DNA of 64,000 bases, from contig JAITYX010000047.1 of NCBI GenBank assembly GCA_021018815.1, positions 1,798,001 to 1,862,000 on the forward strand. The letters are read 5' to 3'. This document shows, piece after piece, positions 34,226 to 46,100 of the stretch (the first letter of the stretch is position 1; the number at the start of each line of letters is the position of its first letter). Under the pieces are notes generated by a model, which did no database searches, was not told the origin of the DNA, and was given only the letters and a program-made list of their open reading frames with translations. Source of the stretch: Talinum fruticosum (taxonomy: Eukaryota > Streptophyta > Magnoliopsida > Caryophyllales > Talinaceae). The translations under genes were made by a program, and so were the position numbers.

Positions 34226-34752
34226 TGTTAGGATTATGGAGCCTAATTGATACTTTGGACTCGGTAAAATCGCGTTACGGGACAAAAAAACAGCGAACAC
34301 GGGGCACGAGGCAATGAGCAAGGAGCATTTCGGGACGAAACACAAAACTTATCCCGGGCAGCAATCAACACGGGCTGGTCATGTTGGCTGGCACGGCCTA
34401 TGCCGATTGCCTAGTGCCTCGGTTGTTCATTTTTGGGCCATTTTCTTCGGTTATGCTTCGGGTTAATGAGAATTAAGGCTGGTTAATCCGTGTTTAAGGC
34501 TTGTAAATGCTTTGCAAAGTCCTTGTTATGGATATATAATGAGTGTTTCCTCCATTATTGAGTATAAGAGTAGTGTATTACAAAGTGTAAGCTAGCGAGA
34601 GGTTGTAAAAATCTTTGTAAATTACTCGGTATTCTAGTGCATCGGTTCGTAATTTTTTTCGGTTTGGGTTTTCTACGTTAAAATCTTGTGTCTCAATCTT
34701 TGTTATTTCTTTTGTTCAGTTTTCGTTGTTTGAGTGAGCTCCGATCCTAACA
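34226..34752 (+). repeat. 3' LTR of the deleted copia element
   Basis: It runs from TGTTAGGATTATGGAGCC to CCGATCCTAACA with perfect TGTTAG/CTAACA ends. It is similar throughout to 32014-32534, best in the second half. Confidence 0.9.
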
Positions 34753-34934
34753 TTTGCATCTTCTCCTGAACCCAAGAACTTCATGCTACAATGCCATTCT
34801 CTATTTTCCAATCATCCTTTTCCCTGGTGGCCTTTTCTTTCACCCAAGCAATCTCATCATCATCTAAGTTGTACCCAACATCAGGTTTAACAAAGAATTT
34901 ATTAGATAGCATACTTACAAAGAATTTTTTGATG
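34753..34934 (-). other. Unexplained open segment between LTR and LINE
   Basis: On the minus strand this reads with few interruptions as ...FFVSMLSNKFFVKPDVGY... and EIAWVKEKATREKDDWKI. I do not recognise the protein. It joins a plus-strand LINE fragment at about 34935. Such a flip could be a 5' inversion of the LINE made during insertion, or a captured exon. No function is proposed. Confidence 0.3.
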
Positions 34935-35996
34935 GGAGTATGCACTTTTTGGACCTCAATATTTATCCTTCCTTAAGCTGTCCTCAAGAAAGTGGAACAA
35001 ATTTGTAAGAACTGCTTATGGAGCTCTAGTGACAATTACAGAAGAACCTCTTTAGTGGTGTGGGATAGAGTTTGCAAACCAAAATCTGTGGAGGATTGGG
35101 TCTCAAAGATATCAAACAGTGGAATAAGGCCCTTACTGTTAAACTACTATGGGCTATATCATACAAGAAAGATATTTTGTGGGTCAAATGGATTAAATCA
35201 CACTATCTAAAAAGGCAGGGGATATGGGAGTATCAACAAGAAAGAGACATATACTGGTATTGGAGGAAATTATGTCATGTAAGGGAGAAATATCTGAATT
35301 CTGTGGCTAAATTTGATGTTGTTGCAATTTATGAACTGCTGCAGGGGGATATACCTAAGAGATGGCCCAACTATGTGTGGCACAATAATACCATCCCAAA
35401 ACACAAATTTATATAATGGTTGATGACACAAAATAAACTCCCTATCAGACACAGACTAGATAGTTTACTCCCCACCTGAACCAAGCTTGTGGCATTTGTA
35501 AAGAAAAAGATGAAAATCTAGAGCATCTAGTCTATGAATGTGACTGCACAAAGAAAATCAGAATGCATGTTTTTGACTGGATACAAAACTCTCACAACCC
35601 CACTTCGTTGATGAACTGGCAGCAGTGGTTATAGAATACCAGAAGAAAGGGGATTTATGGTAACCAGCTAAAAGTTGCTAGTGCTGCTATTATATATCAA
35701 ACATTTAGGGACATAAATGAAGTCATTTATCAACAGAAGCAAATGGATCCTGATAAGACCTTCAAGCTTATTCAAAGTGTAATTACGGATAGATTCAATT
35801 ATCTCGCTATGCAGAAAAGCAAATTTAAGTCTTGGAATCAATGGGTGGTTAAAGAATGTAGTTGAGGATTTCGAGAGAGGGAACCCTTCCTAGAAGGTGG
35901 CTCCTCCTCTTAACTCCTCTCCCTTATGTATTTGCCTTTAAAAGGTAGTATTGAATATGGAATAGAAACAGATTGCTTCCGTTCAAAAAAAAAAAA
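34935..35996 (+). mobile_element. L1-type LINE 3' fragment (reverse transcriptase C-terminus and zf-RVT)
   Basis: Joined frames give FWTSIFILP, VLKKVEQICKN, VVWDRVCKPKS, GLGLKDIKQWNKALTVKLLW and WHNNTIPKHKFI, the thumb and post-RT region of plant LINE ORF2. A zf-RVT motif follows as CGICKEKDENLEHLVYECDC at about 35495-35550. An A-run (35985-35996) closes the element, as expected for a LINE 3' end. Endonuclease and the RT palm are missing, so it is 5'-truncated. Stops and frame changes show it is dead. Confidence 0.85.
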
Positions 35997-37175
35997 TGTG
36001 TACGTCATCTATGCTTCGGATTTTATGATTCGGATTCAAATCATATTTGAATCAACTAGATCATATGAATATTTTTTTAAGTCAAAATATTGTGTTTGAT
36101 ACCTAATCATTTTAAATAAGAGAAATCATACAAGTATAAATTTAAAATAAAATGTCGATGTATTGCACCCTAAGGTATTTTTTGAGCTGGATAGATTTGA
36201 GAAACAGTTCTTACTAAAATTGTCCATAAATATAGCCATTTGAGTGAAAGAACTTGGACAAAACAAGACAGCTCATTCATGCATTATGGCATGTCTAACA
36301 AAAAATTTAAACCTGGAGCTCAAGACCACCTCCCGTAATTTATAGTATGCTTTTGGGCGTGTACTCTCACTTATCACACACATTTTTTTAGATGTATTTA
36401 TCATATATTTTTTTAATATAAATTTAATTATGTGACATATAAGAGCACATGTGTCTAAGACCATGTTATACATATATATTAATTTAATAGATGATTTTTT
36501 AAAAAATTATCACCAGTAAGTCTGGGCTCAATTCCAACAACATAAACCTTTATGCCTCATCTCAAAAAAAAAAGGTAAAAACTATCTTCAATTTACTTCA
36601 AGCCCACCAACCTTAGATAACTAAATCGGACAAAACTTAACTAATGATGCATAAGGCTCCCATATTAGATTAGTCATATCATATGCTCTCTTCAAAACCT
36701 TCTAGATAGCCTCCCAAATATGTTGTCTAAAATTCCGAACTGTTCCTACTTCTATCAACCGAAACAAAGCGCATCACAGAAAACGAACAAGTTTTGGCAG
36801 AATTACCTCAGCACAACACAACACAACACAACACAAACAAAAATAAGCTTTGTCAGAATTCTGGGTATCCATCTACTGTAACTCCTATAGTGAAAAACAT
36901 TTAGCTGTCAGCAAGATATTCAAGGAAAATCATTTACAAATCATTTACATATCACAATCATCCTCATCTAAAAGTCCACAAAGCCCAATCCTTTGTAAGA
37001 CACAGCTTCGCGGAAGTCATCCAGCGAGATTAGCCCCATTTCACAAGGAGCAATTTATCAGATGTTTTTATTATCATCTGCCTCCTTGTGCTCTTAAGTA
37101 TGTCTAAACATAAACATCGCAAGAGAAACACTTTCAGACACTATAGTAGAAGATTTGGCTTCAATTGTAGCTGAG
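35997..37175. other. Spacer and 3' flank of the SPATA20-like gene
   Basis: AT-rich DNA without a supportable gene up to about 36800. A short (ACACA)n tract lies at 36810-36835. The last few hundred bases before 37176 probably include the 3' UTR of the minus-strand gene. Confidence 0.5.
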
Positions 37176-40100
37176 TTATGCCCTCTTCGAAAGAATTGCT
37201 TGGAGAGATTTCGGATCAGACAAGGGTGGCTTGCAGGTGAAATTCTGGCAAACAAGACCAACAACTTTATCCTCTGAAAAGCTACCCTTTGCCATAGTTG
37301 CAATCTTCTCATTATTTGCTTCCCAGAATTTCATCTCATCAGGATTACTCGGATCGATGTGAATGACCTAAAACAAAATATTATGAAAAAATGTAAATGC
37401 AACAATAACAAACATGACTGCTTAAGAAGGATGTACAGAAATCCAAACGCGTATAATACTAAGCAATTGGAAGACTCTTTCACAAAACCCATCAAACTTC
37501 TTGCTATGAGCATTTTGAAAACAAATTGCTAAAACAGTGAGTATAGAAATAGCAGTACATAGGACCAAGCGACAAAAGAAGCAAGAACAACTCCAAATGC
37601 AGCGATAGTGAAATCAGAAGAGAAACTGTTGCGGGGACTTTTCACACATACTGTTCGATTGGAATCATAAGCTGCATGAGCAGCAGCCAACATCAGATGG
37701 AAGTTGGGTGAAGTCTTAGGCCCGACCACAAGAATCTGCTTTCTTAAAGGAACATGAACAAGCATGTCAGCTGCGCAACACATCAAGGGCACTGCCATTG
37801 GCATATCTTTCAGTCTAGTTTCGAAAGTCGCCTGTCAAAGAAAACCAATTCCCAGTTAACATTGTTGGTTCCTCTTTATTTCCTTTGTTCATTTAGCTGA
37901 GCCTTCAAAGGATCAACAAGGATAAGGTAATAGTCTTGACTCATGTTGACCAACCCGCAATTCAGGGCGAGGCTAATTGGCGATCCTGAATAAATTATGA
38001 AAACTGGAGAATAAAGATGGGGAGGTGCTAAGAAGGTTACCAGTAGTCGCTCGGCATTCTGGCGATAGCGGTCAGCTCGGCTGTCAGAAAAGTTTGATGA
38101 CAATCTAACAAGATTGATTGCAGCAACAGAGTTGCCTGAAGGCTCAGCACCATCATGATCTTCTTTTACACGCAGAAGCACAGATGGATCTTCTCCGGGG
38201 TATTGAAATAACCCCCACCTTCCTTGTCCATGAATACTTCATCCTGAGGTGCAGATTTTTCCGATAAATTTAAAAGAAAAGATGAACAAGTTGCAAGAGG
38301 CAACTTCTACTGCTTGTCTTCCAAGAGTATCCCATGAATACAGGAATAGAATTCTCATCCCTGGTTCTATTGACTAGTGAAGAATCACCAATTTGTAAGA
38401 CATAAGCCACAATGCGAACTTTCACCATCAACACCAACGGAGAAATTTGCTTCAATTTTTTTTTTAATCATTAAATACACTTTTTGGCAGAATTTCTAAG
38501 TTGCTTTGAGTTTTCGAAATACATAATTTGGTGGATGACAAAAGGATGGGAAAATTTGCCGTCAGCAAGGATGCACTTGCCTGGGTATCTTGCAATTCAG
38601 CTGCCCATTCAAGCCACTTGGTCTCACCACCACACTCATAAAGGTCTAGCAGTCCTGAAATAAGGAAAGCATAGTCATCTAGGAAGCCAGGGGCCTTAGA
38701 AGGTCCATTCCGAAAGCAGTGCTGCAACCTGTGTGTTTCTTCATTGTACAAATTTTTCCTTATGAAAGAAGCTGCCTTGTCCGCAACTTCAATGTATTCC
38801 TTGGGCTGCAAAAGTTCCGTCAAAACAAATGATGTCAAAGAATAAAACTCAAGTTTATATCAATATTCACAAATTAAGCGACATATAAAAGGTAAGGTAA
38901 CAAGGTTGAGGAATATAGTCTCACGTCACTGCCAGCAACAGGGAAGTAGTGTTTCAATCCCTCAGGTTCATCCTTGAGAATCGTAGAGGCTCTTGCGAAA
39001 GCTGACATTGCTAGTCCATTCCACGATACAATCACCTGCCATGTGCCTCATGTTATTTTTCTTATAATGCAGGCTGAAATACCAAGGCACAGAATCCTCT
39101 AAAGTTGAATTTCTACTAGGCCAGCATGATTAGAAAGAGACTGAATTCTATGGTAAAAGACAAGATCACGAGTTCCATAAGAATTGAGAAGTGTAGCTCT
39201 TAGGAATTAGCTTCTGCTGTAGCACATCACACCATGCTAGGAAGACTAGTGGCAGCTCTCTTTTGCATCTTATTATTATTATTATTTGGTTGGGGAGAGG
39301 GGATGGGAGAATGCATGGATTTCAACCTAGAGTCGTAAACCCCAGAAACTTTACTGGGTAATATAGGACAGACCTAAGGACCAGTGGGCAAAAATCCTCA
39401 AGCTCAACATAAACTCATGGTTTCTGTTCTTATCATCAACTCCTTGCAGAAGTTAAGACAGATTATGCCAGGCCAAAATTAATGAGTACATAAATATCAT
39501 TCACAGTAAACCAAGAAATCTGTGATCAAAGAGCTCTATCCTTTATGGCTGATAATAACTCGACTCCAATTAAGAGGATCAAAGACCAAAAACATAAAAC
39601 AAAAGAAAATTAATGAGTACATAAATATCATTCACAGTAAACCAAGAAATCTGTGATTAAAGAGTTCTATCCTTTATGGCTGACAATAACTCGACTCCAA
39701 TTAAGAGGATCAAAGACTGAAAACAAAAAACAAAAGAGGTAAACCAAGTAATAGAAAAGTTTAGTCAAAGTACCTTGTCATCTAGATGAGGCCGTGGTCT
39801 TTTCGATCGCACCTCAAAGAGCTTTTTCCTACACATTCCCAGAATCTCAAGGTACTCTTCAACAGACAAGCTATGTTTCTTCGCCAATGCTTCAGTGTCA
39901 TTCCTCTCTATAAGCACGTTCTTGCCCTTGAATTCATTGTGCGGGTCACTCATTCTAGAGAAATCACAGTTCCCCATGGGCTTGACATAGTAATGCTCCT
40001 TGAATAGGGTAGCATGTTCTCCAAGTATGTCATCAATCTGAAAATATAGAGGACATGATATCAAATAAGTACAAAAATAAGTTGTCCACAAATCAGTAAC

Positions 40101-43100
40101 CATATTTGGGTTGGGTTTTAGGTGAGTTGATTATAATAATTTGTCGTTCCCCCAGCAGTCAACAACCAGATTCCCCTCAGCCTTCGAATAAAGTAAACTT
40201 AACAAGCCAGCGTAGAAGTAAATGACAATTTCTCCTTTTCTCAGCCCCAAAGACAAATCTTTCAATGTAGGAGTTGGTCATGATTGCGATATCGGTTCCA
40301 GTATCCCAAAATCACTCTCACACATGATTGTATGCTATATCGTGGTTGTTGCAAGGTGAAAAAGTAGTTCAGTCAACTTGAAAACCTTTCTAGTGTGGTT
40401 GTTCCCCAGATAATGGCCTTATATTGAATCCATGATTGAAATGTTAACATAGATAGAGATGTCTAACTCCAACAATGAATTGACCGTGTTTAGCAGGTGC
40501 CTGACCTCCTTGCTGGTCCAGACGTAGAATGCTCCTTCCTTCTTCCTTGTCGTGCCCTCTGACTCAGCACTGTCAGCATCCTCTGCAGAGAAAATTTCTC
40601 CCTGTGGTCCAATCATGTCTCTTCTCAAGTAATCAAGAACATCTCTGGCAATGCTTGTGTATTGGCAATCTTTTGTTATTGAAAATGCATCCAAATAAAC
40701 ATTAACCAACTGCCCTTGGTCATACAACATCTTCTCAAAATGTGGAACTGCAAATGGAAAGAGTTATTCTTAACGCACTGATCATTCCATAAGAATAACT
40801 ATTACACATAAAATAAAGGAGAAATTGAACACGTATCAACATATTGCTATAAAGCAATGAATAGTTAAGAATCACTTCTTTTTTTTTTTTCTTTTTTTCC
40901 AAGATATTACTCAAACATAACCAAGCATATGGCACATTAATGATCAAATAACACATATACGAAGCAAGCAGAAGAAGCTGACCATGCCAATACTCATCCA
41001 CACTGTATCTGTGAAAGCCACCTCCAATGTGGTCATGGATGCCTCCTCTGGCCATACATCGCAGGGTGAAGTAAACCATTTGAAAACCTTCACTTGCTTC
41101 ATCAGATTTTCCAGATTCCTCCATCTTTTTGGAGTGATAGAGCATCAGTTGAATCTCTACAGGTCTCGGAAACTTTGGAGCAGAGCCAAACCCACCATTC
41201 ACTGGATCGTAACTTTTGGAAAGCTAAACAAAAAAGTTCTCATCTTTTTAATATATAGAACAATGTACAATGAGAAAAGCTAAAACCTTATAAAAGCTTT
41301 TCACATGATTCAAACAAATCTTAGGTTCACTGCAACATGTTTCCAGGCGTTGAGTACTGTACTTTGTAGACAGCTAAAGGAGGCACTATCGGACAAAAGT
41401 TCAAGTTTAGATTACAGCGCACTATAGTGTATTCTCACTGAATACTTCAAAGGCTTCTTTTAGGGTCATATGGAAAAGCCTCTTTGCTAGTTGTAAGGCC
41501 TAAGTGGGTATTGATGGCCATACTGCTTTATATTCCAAGAAAAGAAAGGGATAAAAACCTCGACATAGGCAGGCCCCTACAGTACTGGTTTTATTATCCA
41601 AGCACCAAATAGAAATCTGTGACAGAAGGGAACCTCTAGAACACCGATCCAGAGGCGTATCAGCAAATGAAGCTCACCTAGACTCAAAATAACTCAAAAT
41701 AAAGAGGGCATGTACATTAAGCATGACTATCCTTGGAGTATAAAATTAAAATTGAAGAAGTATTCTCAAGAGAAGACAGCCTAATTTGAAGAGTCTGAAA
41801 AGGACGTCTTTTAGACCAATTAAATTTATCCTATATTTATTTAACAACCCACATGGGACCTTCCATCTACCAAAATAAAAAAAATAAAAATAAAAAAACA
41901 AACTAGCAATGGCAGTCAAATCCGAATTCACGGCAAACCCAACCTGATCCAAGGTAAAATAATCTGATTCAAACCCAAAAAGAGACTCTAAATCTAATAA
42001 AAAAATAATCCGAGTCTGCGATTGAACGGATCGGACATGGAGGGAGGGTTTCATACGATCCAATTATCTTTTTCAAATAAACTAAAATCCAGATTTCAAA
42101 TTTCAAAATTTGAGAAATGTAAAACCTAACAACCTTACACCCCTCCCCCCCACCAAAAAAAAAAACACAAACGATATATCTCTCTATCTACTTCCCTGGT
42201 GACCCTGTCTCCACTCTCCACTCGTCTCTGACCAGCAAAATCATCGGCACACCACCACCATTATCAATTGAAGATTGAAGATGGGCTTCCTCTCATCTCT
42301 GTCTCGCCTATCTCTCCCTTTCTGTCGACAGTCGAGTCACATTTCCCTCAGCCTTGTCCCACCAAGCTTTCTTTGGTAAATGTTGGACTGTTGTAATTTG
42401 TGAGAGAATCCCAAATGTCAATTGTACCAGTGATTAGTTGTAAGACTATGATGAACAGACAATGGAGCATGTATCCCTACTTTTGCATAAAATGTTACAA
42501 ATATTTAATTGGTACGTGAAGCAGGCTCTTTCCATTGCATCTACACATGAATAAAATAGGGCAGGAAAGAAAAAATAATAAAAAGGGAAAAAATAATCAG
42601 ATCGGACTGGATTCAGAAGGAGCATCCAACTCCATCAAAGCGGAATCAGAACAGATTTTTGGAGGTGAAAATTATCAGATTCGTATGTGCATAAATACGA
42701 TCCAACTCTGGTCCACTGCCATCCCCAAGCAAAACAGTGAAAACCAGAAGACTCGTAAATCCATTATATCAACATCTTAACTTCTTTGGAATGATATGAG
42801 GACAACTATCAAAAACACTAATAGATTACTAGAGTTCCTGTAGTTTGCCAGTAAGTAAATGTGCATATACGTTACCACTGCTTATTTCAGCTCATTTGGT
42901 CAAGCAAATATTTATCCGTTACTCTAGAAGGATGTAACAGTTGAAACATAATAACTAAAGTATAACTGGAGATTAAACCACAACTGTTATACTACAATTT
43001 TCCCTCCTACAGACCAAATTTTACATTCTTCAGTTTCACTGTTTTGCTTTGTTCTCCTCATTGACGTCAAGTCACCATATGCAATGCAAATATTCTCTAC

Positions 43101-46100
43101 TCTCTCCTCATTAAAGATGACTATCTAACATTGTCAAACTCGAAAAGAACATCCACGGAAACAGAAGTCAACAGCTCACAAATCTTACATATGCACAAAT
43201 TGAGCCTAATTCAAAACCCCAATTATCCAGTTCAATAGCAACATCTGTCATAGGGAATGGATTAAGCTTGAGAATAGAACTGCTGGAAATCAAAGCAAGA
43301 AAGTTACAATTAGCTCCTTTAAGCCAGTATACCATCTACACAGTGAATGGAGATTTTTTACAGTTACATCATGTCTTTATGGCACTATTTATTAGGTATG
43401 GCTTGAGAAAACTCCCATTATAGAACACTCCCATATTTTAAAAAATAATTATAGAACAAAGTTGCAAGCAAGATGTGCCAGTCATTCCTCTAAGTTGCTA
43501 CTGTGTTCCGATGATAGAAGGAAAGGGAACATGGTAGCTTCTTTCAAAAATTGCAATAAAAGAGAATTTCATTCAATAATCGATGAGTTACGGAGAAGAA
43601 TTATTCTATCATAGATTATTAATGCCCATCAACTGAAACTAGGTGCTGAATGGAATTGACAATCACCTGCTCTGCACACAGAATCAATGCATGTTGTGGT
43701 AGATCATCAGGCAATTTGTCCAAACTAGCTTTTGAGGATAAAGCTTCTGACAATTGTTCAATGGCAAAGGATCCGCTTTTGACAAGCATGTCCCTTTTAC
43801 TATCCCAAGCTTCCTTGACCTTTCTGAAAGGAGAGGACAAATAACGGCAATAGGTTAATGAAAGGGAAGCAATATAACCTGTGACAAATATCTTGCAAAT
43901 GTATAACTCAAAAATACGTATACATTCTAATAACATCCTGATCCTGAGACACAAAAATACCTTAGTATAGTTTTAAACCCAGGCCTTCCGTACTTATCTT
44001 CTGGAGGGAAGTAGGTTCCACCCATCAGTGGCTTAAGATCTGGTGAAAGGAAGACACTCAATGGCCAACCTCCACCACCATACAAAGCTTGCACATACGT
44101 CATATATACCTGGAAGAAAAACTAACTCAAAGAATTGTACCAAAACATTATGTAAATTACCCCTGTAGAACTCCATATTTCTTAAATCCCAATAGATGAA
44201 ACGAGTTTAATGTATCCAGACATATCTATCACATTATCTCTCCAAACAATTAAACTCGAAAGAAGAGAGAGAAATTTGGTTTTCAAAGTACAACCCTGTC
44301 AAATCCTATATAAACCCCCAAGCCATTCTCCTATCCCTAACACTTCTGTCCTATCCAAATGTCATGTATGCAACGTAGGTACACAAGGTAAAATAGAATT
44401 CCATGCAATATAGCACAAAGCATGGTCAACTAATTGTATTATTGAAAACCCAGCCATGCTTTGATCTACATCTGGAAAATATCAATAGAAGTAGGGAAGA
44501 GAGCTTCTTAGAAGAACCCATTGCTTATACTTTGTTTATTATTTACACAAGAATGCACACATACAGAATTTTTCAAAGTCCAGTGCACAGCCAAACTAAA
44601 CAGAAAATATACTCCTAAAAAATTCTCTCTCTTTTGAACATTTCTATCATTTTGATCTGAACATAACGTTTTGAATTTTATGGATTCAGCACACTAGCAG
44701 CCAGAGAAATATCAAGTGTTGCATCTAGTTAGTAAAATCAGTAAAATATCCTAAAATGCCCGGTGCACAGCAAAATTATACATAATATATCCTCCTAAAA
44801 GTTCCCACTCTGTTGAACAATCCTTTAATTTTGATTTGAACATAACATTTCAAACTTTATGGATTCCGCAAGCTAGCAGCCACATAAATGTCAGTTGTCG
44901 TTTTTAGTTAGTAAACTCAGTAAATCCTAAAAACCAGACTTCAATGCATCAAACCATGTCGAAGTTTCGCAATTAAAAAGGAAAACTGAATTAGCTATCA
45001 CAGACATGTAAATTATATCTAAATAGTCAAGCAAACATTGTGACCATTTGTAAGGAAATGGGGAGAGAAATAATAACAAAGCATTCTTTTCTTATGTAGT
45101 TCTTTTCTTCTATTCTCCAAAAGCATATTCTTTATCATACCTTGTCAACATCTGGTCTTTCCTCCCTGTCCACCTGTTATGCAAACACTATTAGAATTTA
45201 GAACAAAATCGGTACACCAACGATTCTATGCCGTGCATCCAACATATTCTCTTAAAAAGACTAGCGGAGAATCGACAACGAAAATTGTACTGACCTTAAT
45301 ACTAACAAACCAATCATTCAGCAATTTCGCAACCTCCTCATCCTCAAAGGACTCGACTTCCATCACATGACACCTAAGCAGGAAAGGCCATGAATGATTA
45401 GTCATGCAACAAAAAGAAAGTTCATAAACCTTTTATTCAATTTATAGGTAAATTGACAGAGATCTCACCAGTGGCAGGTGCTGTAACCAACTGTGCCCAA
45501 AAGAAGTTTCACATCAATTATGATCCATCAATAAAACCAACAGAACAATTCCTTAATCCAGAAAGTTGGTATAAGGATTACAAAGCCACAAGAATGAATG
45601 GATTTACTTGACAAGAAGATGGGAATATCCCTCCTCCTAGCTTCTTCAAACGCTTCTTCACCCCATGGGTACCAATTAACCTTCAAACAAAATAATGAAT
45701 CACTCATAGAGCTTTGAAGACTGCATAATCACAGATGTTTGAACTTGAAACATAAAAGTCATTTCAACTTGAAACATAAAAATAAGACATCAATAGCATT
45801 CAATAATGACATTATCATTCTCTCAATGTTTGATTCTTAAAATTGAATTCCCTAACCAAATAACTTAGAAAGAATGAGGCAAAAAAATTTCAAACAAAAT
45901 AGCCGGCTCGTGAAAAGGCAAAAAGGGGGGATCATAATTCCATATCTGACAGCAGTGGATATTTACATTACTTGAACTCTTCATTTGCATATATCCTCCA
46001 TCCCATATTACTTGTTCCTCTTAGAACTAAGAGCCCTATTTTCGTGAGAAAGGCTCCTGTTTCTAACAGAGACAAACAATATGGGATGGAGGGAGTATTA

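Larger units (their letters stand above)
32014..34752 (+). mobile_element. Deleted Ty1/copia element with both LTRs
   Basis: LTRs of 521 bp (32014-32534) and 527 bp (34226-34752) begin TGTTWGGATTATGGAG and end near CCTAACA. The 5' LTR is followed by a primer-binding site TTGGTATCATAGC (32536) and the 3' LTR is preceded by a purine-rich tract GTCCAAGTGGGAGA. Only about 1.7 kb lies between them. It holds gag, the zinc knuckle, protease and the start of the pre-integrase region, then jumps to spacer and an end of the type EAKFRWARWMQQRR. Integrase, reverse transcriptase and RNase H are absent. The two LTRs have clearly diverged. No target-site duplication is visible (TCTAC versus TTTGC), which hints at rearrangement. 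Confidence 0.85.
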
